From assembly GCF_031877795.1 (NCBI RefSeq), contig NC_133935.1, positions 72,062,303 to 72,126,302 of the forward strand: DNA of 64,000 nucleotides. Reading direction: 5' to 3'. The position numbers and the translations under genes are program-made. Of the stretch, positions 35,402-46,699 are shown in pieces (position 1 is the first letter of the stretch; each line of letters begins with the position of its first letter). The notes below the pieces were generated by a model, which did not search any database, had not been told where the DNA came from, and saw only the letters and a list, made by a program, of their open reading frames with translations. The stretch is from Strix aluco. Lineage: Eukaryota; Chordata; Aves; Strigiformes; Strigidae.

Positions 35402-35878
35402 CCTAGAATCACAGAATCATAGAATGGTTTGGGTTGGAAGGGACCTTAAAGATCACCTACTTCCAACCCCCCTGCCACAGGCAGGGACACCTTCCACTAG
35501 ACCAAGTTGCTCAAAGCCCCGTCCAACCTGGCCTTGAACACTTTCAGGGAGGGGAAAGCCACAACATCTCTGGGCAACCTGTTCCAGTCCCTCACCACCC
35601 TCACAGTGAAGAATTTCTTCCTTATATCTAATCTAAATCTACCCTCTTTCAGTTTAAAACCATTACCTCTTGTCTTATCACTACACTCTGTGGTAAAAAG
35701 TCCCTCCCCATCTTTCCTGTAGCCCCCTTTAAGTACTAGAAGGCTGGTCTAAGGTCTCCCTGGAGCCTTCTCTTCTCCGGGCTGAACAACCCCAACTCTC
35801 TCAGCCTGTCCTCGTAGGGGAGGTGCTCCAGCCCCCTGATCATCTTTGTGGCCCTCCTCTGGACTCCCTCCAACAGGT
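35402..35878 (-). mobile_element. CR1 LINE, 5'-truncated
   Basis: Reverse-oriented copy. The plus strand begins with the complement of the 3' tail (AGAATCACAGAATCATAGAA), followed by TGGTTTGGGTTGGAAGGGAC, and runs to CCTCTGGACTCCCTCCAACA at the truncated 5' end. It is close to the subfamily at 22778-23372. An AT-rich degenerate repeat abuts its 5' end. Confidence 0.9.
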
Positions 35879-37249
35879 CATTTAAAAAGATGTAAAACAA
35901 GTCATAGTAAAAGAAGTAATTGTAAAACATTGTAAAATGAGTAATTGTAAAAGATGTCTTTGTACAGTCTGTTTCTTTCTTGCCCTGTCTCCTCCCCTCC
36001 CTCCCCCCACCCCCCCCAGAAACTCATGTATTGCAGAGCTTTCAAGCAGGAAAGTGAATTCTGTGGTGGACAAGGTTTTAGCCATCACCTTTCAGAAGAA
36101 CAGGCTGCTGGTTTCGCTCAGTTTTTGTCATATACACAATGTTAAAAGGCAGCACAGAAAAACCACCACCACCCCACCTAAAGAAAAAAAGCTAGAACAA
36201 CTGACCACACATGATACCTTTGGATTTAGTTCTTAATTTATAAATCCTGCAGGTGTAATCCTGCCTCTGAAGCACTGGAGATCCAAATAAGGTATTGAAA
36301 ATGCTTCAGCTTCCTCTCTTTCACCTTATGATAGAGACAAGGTATGAAAGTTCAGAGGGGACAGCAGGAGAACATTAAATGTTTTGAAAAACCTGTCTTT
36401 TTTCGTTAAACTTTTGCTTTGCAGGAAAACAGCAGTGCTTGATTTAACAGTAACATTATAGATACACATTTACTAATTTTTAATGTGTCCAGAAAGAAAA
36501 GTATAACTTTGCAGGGTCAACAAAATCTACATTTATTACCAGTTTTTATAAATAATTTGTTTAACTTAGATAATGCAACTAGGACTAGGGGAAAACTGCT
36601 CTTGCAGGACAATGGCATAGTCTTCACTGACAACAGACCCAAATCATCTGCCTGCCTCACAGGTACTATGGAAGCTTCAGGTCCCAAAATCATTTCCAGG
36701 AAAACCACCCACGAAAATAGCTCATTTGGGTCTCATAATAAATCACAATTTCATAATTTAAGTCATGTCAACAGCAACAAACTATTTACTGTTTCTACAC
36801 CAATGAAATAGACTGATAGTAATTAGAAACTGTGAACCCAAGTTTGGAACTTATATATCAATTATTATGCAGCAATCTTTTTATTAATATTTCTCCTATA
36901 TTAAACAGACCAGACTGATGTTTTACACATGTTCAAAAAAGGCTGTGGTTTAAGCATACCTATCTGCTGTTATTTTAAGCTACCAAAACCAATGTCAGCA
37001 GTTCAGCCAGCAAATCTGATGATATACTCCATGTACCAACTGGACTGTCAGAAAAGGAAAACAAGTCTTTTATTTTCCATGGTCATTCTCACATGCTGAT
37101 GTTACGCATGTTTTATTTCAAAAGACTCAAGCCCTTCCAAGCTCCATTTTTTACTACTGCCTCACATTTTTCCTTTAGAGAGTATGATACATTCTGTAAA
37201 ACCATCTTTAAATCAAGAAATCAGTACAGCCATTTCTCCTGAATAAATT

Positions 37250-37302
37250 ATATTCATATATTTATTCACATATATATGAATAAAAATATATATGATATAT
37301 AA
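37250..37302. repeat. AT-rich simple repeat
   Basis: Low-complexity run of ATATAT and TTCATA units immediately before the CR1 copy at 37310. Confidence 0.7.
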
Positions 37303-37309
37303 TCCTTAT

Positions 37310-37640
37310 AGTGGCCTTTCAGTATTTAAAGGAGGCCTACAGGAAAGATGAGGGACTCTTATCAGGGAGTGTAGTGACAGGACGAGGGGTAATGGTTTTA
37401 AAGAGGGTAGATTTAGATTATACGTGAGAAAGAAATTCTTCACTGAGGGTGATGAGACACTGGAACGGGTTGCCCAGAGAAGCTGTGGCTGCCCCTTCCC
37501 TGGAAGTGTTCAAGGCCAGGTTGGACGGGGCTTTGAGCAACCTGCTCTAGTGGAAGGTGTCCCTGCCCATGGCAGGGGGGTTGGAAGTAGGTGATCTTTA
37601 AGGTCCCTTCCAACCCAAACCATTCTGTGATTCTATGATT
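37310..37640 (+). mobile_element. CR1 LINE 3' end, 5'-truncated
   Basis: Runs from GTGGCCTTTCAGTATTTAAA through GGAACGGGTTGCCCAGAGAA to CCATTCTGTGATTCTATGA. It is inserted next to an AT-rich block of TATATA and TTCATA repeats (37250-37302). Confidence 0.9.
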
Positions 37641-39165
37641 TCTTTTGATAAAACTTGTAATTCCCTTGGTACTTCATAAGAATTTTGCCACTGATTTGGT
37701 TGGTAAGAAAATGAGAGTATTTGTACTACTGTGTTTTAATTGAGGGAAGAATTAACCAAAATCAAAATGCAAACCAGAAGCTAGTGATTTCCATATTAAA
37801 TACAGAAACACAGACAATACTAGGTCTGTATGTCAGTGTGCTGGTCTGTTTACTGTAGTGGATAACATTTCAACTCTAACTCAGACTTGTCTTTCCCTCA
37901 AAACATATTTTGTTTTCCCAAACACTATGTGTAAGAATCTGGGGCATACTCTTCCAAATATCTTGTAAGTACACAAATCATTAATACCTCAAGAGAACAT
38001 TACGGAAAAAAACCAAAAATGCAGACAGCTATACAGTTTTATATACGTCCCAGAAAAACAATGAAGCATCACAATAACAAACAGTATGGATTTCTACTTA
38101 ATTAAGACAGTAATTTTTCTTAAACAGGACACCTGCATGTGATTAAATGATACTCATGCAGAGCTGCTGGACCCAGTGACTAATGGAATCAGTATTCTTT
38201 TCAGCTTTGTTTGACACCCTTTCCTACCACTAGTTCAACAAAACGAGTTCGGTGATCCCTTCAGAATGCTGTTTAAGTTGTATTGGCAATTTAAATGAAC
38301 AAATCTATGGCGCAAACTTCTCTGTGAATCCTGTACATGGAACCAGGCCCTAGGAAGTCAGCATCATTACACATAATTCACTGTTACAAAGTAAAAGCAC
38401 CTCTCATTATCCTTTAATGCCAACAATGAAGTAGCATAGCAACACATCTGTACCTCAGCAGTACACTACATCCGATGACATCAGATTGTCAGGTGCCAGC
38501 ACCACCACAGCATCATCCATACTGACCTTATTCATTGTGCTGCACTTCTCCAGTGCCCCTGCTCCACAGCACCCTCACTGCTGGCTGCCATGGTGCCCCT
38601 CCCACCCCTTCCTGTCCCCACATGCTGGGCAGCGACTCTATCCCGCTAGCAGAAAGAGGAGGCGCTGCTGATAGTTTATGGAAACTTTCTAGTCCATCAG
38701 CAATACTTCGTGCCAGAGACATCTTTTCCGGCAGTAGTATCGTTAAAAGGCTATCATCCATCAGGTGTGCCAAAAGAAAACATATCAGGGGAGGGTTAAT
38801 AAAAATGGTTTACAATGTTTGACTCCTATCTGGGACTAGCAAAACATTTGATGAAAGAGAAAAGTAAGTACAGATTTCCAAGCCTTCTGTTTATGATCAA
38901 CTTAAGGTACTGACAAAAGTGATTTTTTTTTCTTGTTCAGAAAACGGACAGAAATACCAATGGCAATTCTGCTTTAAACAGCAGAATTACTCTCTGTGCT
39001 TAGAACACACCTCAGATTACCCCCATATCCAGGCTTGCTCATTTATGGTTAAAGCTCAGATGTCATGAAACTACTCAGTACTACACCACTTTCTCTGAAA
39101 TGCAGGATGAATTGCGATGAAGTGTTTTTACATCTTAAAAAGCCCTCTTTTTCCTTTAAAAATTA
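37641..39165. other. TPRKB downstream flank, no gene seen
   Basis: Mostly AT-rich, with a GC-richer island at 38480-38680. Overlapping ORFs of 60-95 codons in this island, on both strands, have no recognised similarity. A minus-strand frame at 38528-38773 reads MDDSLLTILLPEKMSLARS and could be a lost exon, but I see no supporting splice partner. Confidence 0.4.
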
Positions 39166-39171
39166 TTTATT
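39166..39171 (-). terminator. TPRKB: TPRKB polyadenylation signal, very close to the stop
   Basis: AATAAA on the minus strand only 9 bases after the TPRKB stop codon. If used, the 3' UTR would be about 35-45 nt. Other signals may exist further downstream. Confidence 0.4.
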
Positions 39172-39180
39172 TTCACATTT

Positions 39181-41559
39181 TCATAAAACATCTTTTGCTG
39201 ACATTCTGCAAACAATACTATCCAATAAGGTGCCGATTTTTTCTTCTTGCGGAGTTACTTTGTACGTCTGCAGTAAAAAAGAACAAGAAAAACACAAAAG
39301 CTGTATAAGAAAGAAAAAAATTGATCACATATCTTCTAAAAATATGTACAGAAGAAAATATTTCCCCCCTCTCGCACTTTTTACATTGGAAACTCCTATC
39401 TTGTCGTGACTGCCAGACAAAATTGGGACTGAGGAACCAAACAAATTATGAAACTGCAAGACATAAAGGAAAGCTAAGAAACTGAATGAGAGCAGCACTT
39501 TTAGCTCCACATGTTACGTGCTATGATTTGTCCAGTTCTATTCAAATGTCTCCCATCATTACTTTGATGAGACATGATCAAGATGATTTAAGTTACTTGA
39601 ATTTTATCGAGTGAAACACATGCTTCAAGATACCTACCTAGCATATGGTAATCTGTTTAAGAGCACACATGCCCTAACACAGCTCCTAGCAGCTAATCAA
39701 CACATTTTTATTTTAGCCGCCCATGCTGGGACTATTTACGTGCTTAAGATTGTGAAACTGTTCAGGACTGAAAATGTATTTTTAATTAAATGGATATTTG
39801 CCCAAGAAAACAGGAAGCAAAAGCACCTAAATGGTAGGCAGCAATCTGGAATTTATTTTTATGTTCCAATTTCCCAATAATGTTAAGAATCAGAAGACTT
39901 AAAACTTGTGATGTCAGGGTGACAACTTTTCAGGTAAAAAAAAAAATAAGAAATAAATAATCAAGGTTCTCTTAAAACAAGTTTCCTGCTGTACTAAAGA
40001 AATACAGAGACTAACTTAATTATGTCCACTGATATTTAATCAGTCAACTAAATCAACTATCGCTTTTCTCTACGCCAGTCATCTCTTTTGGCTGCATACC
40101 TTTTTAACTTTGGCAGTGTCTGTTAGTTGGGGGAGTTCATCTAGAGAAACCTGCTGGCCTTCTACCTGAGATGCTATATCTTCCAGATTTACAGTTTTTT
40201 CTCTGTCCACAACCAGAACAACGAGTACTGCTGTGTCACCGTCTGAAATGCCAAACTTTTTAAATGCATCTGAAATCTAAGAAAAGATGAAAAATACCAG
40301 AATATTATGAGTCACTTTCTCACTATATATAAGCAACCTTTTCAGTTACTGGGTCAAATAAACCAACAGTATAAACTGACACACACTTTACATTAATGGA
40401 ATTCTGACAAGCTACAAGAGATAACAACATATTAGTGTTTTTAAAAATACCAGTAACTTCTATCAGTAGCGAGGTAAACAGGTAAGTGAATACATATATT
40501 TAGTTTGGCTGCATGGACCTTAGCAAGCTTCTCTGGAAAAAAAAAAAAAAAGACATTTGTTCAGTAAATCTTACATTGTTGTTTGGTGAAAGGCTGAAAA
40601 TAATTTCTGCATAGAGAGTTCTGGTCTTCATTTTACCTATCTTGTGTAGATGAACTGCTTTGTTGGCTGCCACAAGAATTTGAAAAGGATCTACAATCTG
40701 TAAAACACAACAGAAGTTAAACAGAAATTTAACATACTATTTTGAACTCTGAAAAAATCCTGACCACTTAATTTTGATAGCCTAAGTCTGCAATTGTAGA
40801 AGTGAGCAAAACAGTGTTCTGCTAGTTATTTTAGCAATTCTTGCTCTTCCAAAGTCAATGTGATTATTTCCTGCGTGGGGTAATACCTGACATTAAAAAA
40901 AAAGTATTACACTCTCTCAATCAGGTTACTGAAATCTTCTGAAAAAAAGAATCACATTAATAAATCTGTCAGTAAACTGCCAGATTAGAGTTTTTTCTCT
41001 GTTCCCTAGCTATTGCTTTGCTAATTCTAACAAAAAAAGTCGAGATTCAGAAACTAGTTATGGGTTTTAATGTGAACAAAGGCTCCAAATAGTAGCTTTT
41101 TCACAGCATTAAGCAATTACTACTACATTTTGCAGACACAAGTAGATTTAAATAGCTCCACCAAGCAGGATGTGAAGTGAATCAAGACGACAGTTGTTTT
41201 GGCCAATCCTGCCACAGCTCTTTCTTTTACACAGATGAACCATTACACTGTAACGAAATCAAAGGAGGGGCATTTGCGCAGAGAAAGCGAAGTGCGCGTA
41301 CAGCAACGCCTGCCAGCGATTACAAACATTTTTCACAGAGCTCCCACCGAGAAGGGCTGCCCACATGCCCTTCAAACGGTAACGCGGTACAAACGGGAGG
41401 ACACAGGCACCCACTCACCAGCGCGGGGTTTATTAATGCCCCTTCAATGGATCCTTCCATGGCTTTTTTTCTTAGAGCAGCGGCATTTTTCACGTGGTTG
41501 AAGAGGAGGAGAGTCACGCTGCAGCCGGGGAACAGCTCCAGCTGATGCGTGAAATCCAT
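39181..41559 (-). CDS. TPRKB: TP53RK-binding protein, KEOPS subunit CGI121
   Basis: Coding exons 41559-41419, 40697-40575, 40276-40100, 39267-39181 total 528 nt, or 175 aa, the same length as human. The protein is the CGI121 subunit of KEOPS. It binds the TP53RK/Bud32 kinase and helps position tRNA for N6-threonylcarbamoyl adenosine at A37. Recognisable blocks are [17 protein letters not shown] and [17 protein letters not shown] (exon 1), [20 protein letters not shown] and [18 protein letters not shown] (exon 2), [17 protein letters not shown] and [15 protein letters not shown] (exon 3), and [20 protein letters not shown] ending SAKDVL (exon 4). All junctions are GT-AG and in phase 0. The start ATG has G at -3 and +4. 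Introns show it is the parental gene, not a retrocopy. It shares a CpG-rich promoter with ALG10, which runs the other way. Confidence 0.97.
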
Positions 41560-42028
41560 CTCTCACCGATGGCGCAGACCGGCCCCGGGAGCGCTCGGCA
41601 GCACCGGCCCTACGGCGTTTGCCAGAGTAACGGTCACACAAGGACGGACACACTCTTGTCTCGTACAGAACACAATTTTAATAACACACAGCCGTTCATG
41701 TATGGTTTTCCACGCTTCCCAGACGGGAAACCCCCCGCATGCGGCCTCCACAGCCGGAGGCAGGCCGCACCTCCCGCCCGCCCCGCCGCCGCTCTCCTCA
41801 CCCCTTCCCACCCAGCAGCGGCCGCACCGACGGGAACCGCCGCTGGCGCCTGGCTCCTCCCGCCCGCCCTCCCAGCCAGCTCCGGCCGCCGCCGCCGTAC
41901 CCCCCGGCCCTCACCGCCGCCCGCCAAGCGCCTCGGCCGCGGCCCCACGCCGCCAGGCCCCTCCTCCCCGCGCCCAGCCCTCCCCGGAAGGGCGGCCCCT
42001 TCCCGGCCAGCGCGGCGGCGGCGGCGGG
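41560..42028. promoter_or_regulatory. Bidirectional CpG-island promoter, TPRKB and ALG10
   Basis: 469 bases between the two divergent start codons, very GC-rich toward ALG10 and ending in a GGC repeat (GCGGCGGCGGCGG) just before the ALG10 ATG. There is no TATA box. Long open frames cross this block on both strands but reflect base composition. Shared control of the two genes is inferred from the layout alone. Confidence 0.7.
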
Positions 42029-45000
42029 ATGGAGCGGGCCGAGGCCTACGGCTTCTCCGCCGCCATGAGCGGCTCCTTCCTGCTGTCGTGCCTGCTCTTC
42101 GCGGCGATCAACCGCCGCCAGCGCGGGCCCTACATGGACGAAGCCTTCCACGTCCCCCAGGCGCAGGCCTACTGCCACGGCCGCTTCCTCCAGGTGCTGC
42201 GCGTTTGCCAGTCAGGAGCGATGATTTCTATAAACGTACTGTGGGCGCTTTGGAAAGAGAATGATTTGTGGTCATTGCTGTCCAAACGCCGGTTTCTGCT
42301 TTCTGTTATTTGGTGGTGCGGTAGGGCGCCAGGCAGGAGACAAGGTGTTCAGAAATTTCAGTCTAATGATGCCAGAAATTCGCTGAACATCCAAGCTAAC
42401 AAAATGGGCCATGGGTGGGAATGGTCTGTCGTAACCTGTTGTGTGTCTCCGGTCCGTAACCCTCTGTCTCTCTCCGCTTTCCAGTGGGACCCCATGATCA
42501 CCACGCTGCCGGGCTTGTACCTGGTCTCGGTGGGCGTAGTGAAGCCCACAGCGTGGCTCTTCGGGTGGACGGGAAGCGTGGTGTGCTCTGCAGGAATGCT
42601 CAGGTTTATTAACCTCCTTTTCAGTGCTGGGAACTTCTACTTACTGTATTTACTTCTCTTCAAGATCCATCAGAAGAATAAGGTACAGTCAAAGTAGAAT
42701 AATTTTATGCGCTCATACAAGCAGTTTTGATGGCTCTGTATGTTCACTTCACTACCTATGTGAGCTGTCCTCTACTACTACCAGTTTGGCCAAGGAGGCA
42801 CATTCCTTTTCTCTTAAAAAAAAAAGATATATTTTTTCTCTCTCACAGTGCAGTCCTCTGAAAATTTACTCTTGTGCATAACTAAAAGTAGTCACACTGA
42901 AATAAAACTTAAACTTAGTATGTGTATAGACTTACTATCCCAAGGTCTGAATACTCATCTAGTTGGAATTACTTAAAGACTTTCCACCAAACTTCAACCA
43001 CTGAATCCTGAGTCAAGCCCTGTGAACTGTGTTTAAACTAAAATCTGTTCTTTAGAAAGATACCATGTTTGACATCAGTATTTAGAACCGGAGAATAATT
43101 CAAGTTGGGAAGAATTGAAGAATGATTCAGGTTGGAAGGGACCTTAGGAGGTCCACCTTCCAGCCCAAAGCAGGCCAGCCCTGAGATCAGATCAGGTTGC
43201 TCAGGACTGGGGCCTGGAAAACTCTCCAAGGACAGAGTGACTGCACAACCTCTGGGGGCAACCTGCTCCATGACTGACTAGCCTCATGGTGAAAAAGGTT
43301 ATTCTTGCATCCAGTTGGAACCTCTCATTTCAGTTTATGCCTGTTGTCTCTTGTCCTCCCATCATGTACCACTTTGAGGAGCCTGGCTCCCTTTACCTGT
43401 TGATATTTTCAGAGATACTGGTAGGCTGCTGTTCGGTCCCCACAAGCCATCTATTTTCCAGACTGAACAAGGCGAGCTCCCTCAGCCCCTCCTCTCAGGG
43501 CAGGTGCTTCAGCCCCCACCTGTCTTGGTGGCCCTCTGCCATTGCTCCAGTTCACTAGTGCTTTTTATGTATCACAGGGCACAAAATTGGACATGGTATT
43601 CTAGGTACAACCTAACAAATAGAGTAAAGAGGGATACTCGCTTCCCTTGATCTGCTGGTATGCTCTTGTTAATGCTGCCCGGAAGACTGTTGCAGTCCCT
43701 TAGTGCCAGGGCGAGCTGCCGGCTCATGGTCACCTCACTGTATGCCAAGACCCCCAGGTCCCTCTCCACAGAGCAGCAGATCCTCAGCTACTCCATGTCC
43801 AGCCTGTATCATTGGAGATTTCTTCCTTTCCAGGTGCAGGCATTTGCATTTGTCCTTTTTGAATTGCATAGCAGTTCTGTTGCCCCATTCCTCCACCCTG
43901 TCTAGGTCACTCTAGATGGCAGCTCTGCTATTTAGCATATTGCCTGGTCCCACCACTTTAGTGTCATCTGCAGACTTGATGAGAGTGTACTCTCGCTGTC
44001 ATTGATAAAGATGTTAAACAGGAGAGGTCCCAGTATAAATCCCTGTGATGCTCTGGTTATTACTCTCCTTTGGGTAGAGTGTGACCAGTTACCATACAGC
44101 CAGTTTTTACCTGTCTAGTAGTCTACCCATCCAGACCATCACAGTTCAACTTGGATACAAGAATATTGTATATTTAAAGTGGTGGAGAATCCAACACTGC
44201 AGTAGGTAAATTGTTTCAGTGGTTAATGGCCTATTCAAAACCTTTCACCTTAGTAAAGTTGTTTAGTTTCACTTTGAACCATAAGAACATTTTTTCCTGT
44301 TTCGCAATAACTGAAGGATTCCTTTACTATAAAGAAAATTTCTTCTGGTGTATTTTCTTGTTGGAGACTGTTCATGTTTAAGCACATGATAAGACTATAC
44401 AGAATTGGGTCAAATTCAGTAAATTGTTTCCACTTTCAGAACACTTTTAATTTTATGCTTGGAGGTGGAAATACAAATATAAGAAAACAAAAGGTTTCAT
44501 GACAGTAGTCTAAGCATTAGAAAATGTAGTTATATTGTTGGCATTTCTTTGAACTCAGCATTTTCTCTGTTCCTCTTTTCTGTAAGGTGGTGACTGGCTG
44601 TTTCGCCCCATGCTACATCATTGAGAAACGTCATGCAACATTTTTTAATGTTGTGAATTGCGTTGCATCATGTAGTACGTGGGATAATTGGGAGGAGTTT
44701 TTAACTGCATGGTCTCCTACCTTCTTTAGAGTTTCTTTTCTAACTCGTGAATTATAATGAAGATAATAAAAGCTGACCAAAGATTAGAAAGTTGGAACTG
44801 GCCACTCTGTGGTCTGGGTTCAAAAGAAGCAAAATTAGAAGCACAGAATGATGTGTTCTGCTGTCTCACAGAGTCTGATGATGAGATTGCAGGGGCATAA
44901 AACCGGTTTTGGTTTTTTCTTTTCTTCTTCCCATTAGTGCAGCTTTTTTATCCTAGGTATGGGTGCAATTATACTCCCACAATGATTTTAATGCCACAAA

Positions 45001-46343
45001 TATGTGAACACCTGACATATGAAAGAAGTTAGTGCATTTTCATTGCCATATTTTTAACTTGCCTGCAATAATGTTCTGTACTTCAATTTGTATTTTAACA
45101 TTGTGTAGTCCAACAGTCTGTATTGGCATAGCAGGAGGTTAACAAAAATACAGCATGCATGCTTGTGCACTAATGGAACCAAAGAGCGTAAGAGATGTTA
45201 CATGGTGTTAATGGAATTCTCAAGAATGATACTCTTTATTTATTTTTACTGGACATTGCTAACCACATTTTTCTGCTTCTTCTCTAGGCTGTGTCTGGTT
45301 TCCAGAGAATCTTGTCTACGTTAACTCTTGCAATGTTTCCCACCCTTTACTTTTTTACATTCCTTTATTATACGGACCCAGGATCAGTATTTTTTACTCT
45401 CTTTGCCTATTTAATGTGCCTTTATGGTAACCATAAAACTTCAGCTCTCCTTGGATTTTGCGGCTTCATGTTTCGTCAGACAAATATTGTGTGGACAGTT
45501 TTTTGTGCTGGAAATGTTGTTGCAGAGAGGCTAAATGAAGCCTGGAAGACAGAGTTACAGAAAAAGAAAGATGAAAAGATTTCTTCCAGGAAAGGATCAT
45601 TTGCAGATTTGATCAGAATATTTCAGTTTCTTATTGAATATCTCATATCACCTAAAAACTTAGTTACACTTACTGCGCTGACTTGGCCATACATCGTATT
45701 AGTAACTGTGTTCTTTGTTTTTGTCTTCATCAACGGTGGAATAGTTGTTGGTGACAGAAGTAGCCATGAAGCCTGTTTGCACTTTCCTCAATTGTTCTAT
45801 TTTCTGTCCTTTACTGTTTTTTTTTCATTCCCTCATTTATTGACCCCTACTAAAATCAGGAAATTCCTTTTGTCATTACGAAAGCACCCTGTGCAGTACA
45901 GCTTAATCGCTGTCATCTCTTTATTCCTGATCTGGAAATTTACTTATGTTCATAAGTATTTACTAGCGGATAACAGACATTATACGTTCTATGTCTGGAG
46001 AAAAGTCTTCCAAAGACACGAGCTTGTAAAATATGTATTAGTTCCAGTCTATATATTTGCTGGCTGGAGTTTCACTGATACGCTGAAATCAAAATCAGTA
46101 TTCTGGATCTTAATGTATTTTGTATGTTTATTAGCAGTCACGATTCCTCAAAAATTGCTAGAATTTCGTTACTTTATTTTGCCATTCTTAATATATAGGC
46201 TCAATATTCCGTTTCCATCTCTATATAGACAACTTCTGGAGCTGGCTTTTTATATTGTTGTGAATGCTGTAACTTTTTATCTTTTTCTAAACAGAACATT
46301 CCAATGGCCAAATAGTGATGAAATCCAGAGGTTTATGTGGTGA
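42029..46343 (+). CDS. ALG10: dolichyl-P-Glc alpha-1,2-glucosyltransferase
   Basis: Exons 42029-42193, 42485-42682, 45288-46343 total 1419 nt, or 472 aa (human 473). The enzyme sits in the ER membrane. It adds the third, terminal glucose to Glc2Man9GlcNAc2-PP-dolichol, the last step before oligosaccharyl transfer. It is a multi-span DIE2/ALG10-family protein: MERAEAYGFSAAMSGS with the first membrane segment, the conserved acidic luminal motif YMDEAFHVPQAQAYC, WDPMITTLPGLYLVS at the start of exon 2, AYLMCLYGNHKTSALLGF, FMFRQTNIVWTVFCAGN, GGIVVGDRSSHEACLHFPQL, YLLADNRHYTFYVWRKVF, KLLEFRYFILPFLIYRLNI and the C-terminus FQWPNSDEIQRFMW. The exon boundaries fit the human protein. Intron 1 is only 291 nt and has no in-frame stop. 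Intron 2 (42683-45287) holds an old reversed CR1. The exon 3 frame opens at GCTGTG after the acceptor TCTCTAG. Confidence 0.97.
43088..44150 (-). mobile_element. Old CR1 LINE, about 1 kb
   Basis: Reverse-oriented copy in ALG10 intron 2. The plus strand starts at the 3' side (GGTTGGAAGGGACCTTAGGA), then reads through the 3' UTR (ACAACCTCTGGGGGCAACCT) and the complement of the ORF2 end (CGAGCTGCCGGCTCATGGTC, AGACCCCCAGGTCCCTCTCC), into the reverse transcriptase region (AAAGATGTTAAACAGGAGAG). It is strongly diverged with many breaks, so clearly older than the other copies. The 5' boundary near 44150 is approximate. Confidence 0.85.
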
Positions 46344-46654
46344 CTTTTTTTTTTTTATACTTTCATACCCTTAGGAGAAAGAACCCAGTTCTGTTTCAGG
46401 ACTGTGGACCCTGGAATGAAGCAATATGTTTTGCATTATGTAAGGACTTTCTTCCCCAGTTGGAATTGGGGAAGTAAGCTGCTTGTATTCTTGCAACTGA
46501 ATGTGAGATCTGATAATGTTGTAATGTGAAGATACTCCATATACTGAATTTATGAGCTCCTGGAATTAACAAATACAACATGAGGGGAAATTTGAGAACA
46601 CCTTTCTGTAATTAATGTGAAGTAAGGCAGATGTTTACAGTAATTTTTCATTAT

Positions 46655-46660
46655 AATAAA
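46655..46660 (+). terminator. ALG10: ALG10 polyadenylation signal
   Basis: AATAAA 312 bases after the ALG10 stop codon. Another AATAAA lies near 46897. Either could be used. Confidence 0.5.
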
Positions 46661-46699
46661 ATATTATATAACATGCCCTTGAAGGTATGGCAGCTTCTA

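Noticed and set aside
41549-42697. 382-codon plus-strand ORF as one long protein
   Set aside because: It is the TPRKB/ALG10 promoter, ALG10 exon 1, the stop-free intron 1 and exon 2 read through together. The spliced form matches human ALG10 exactly.
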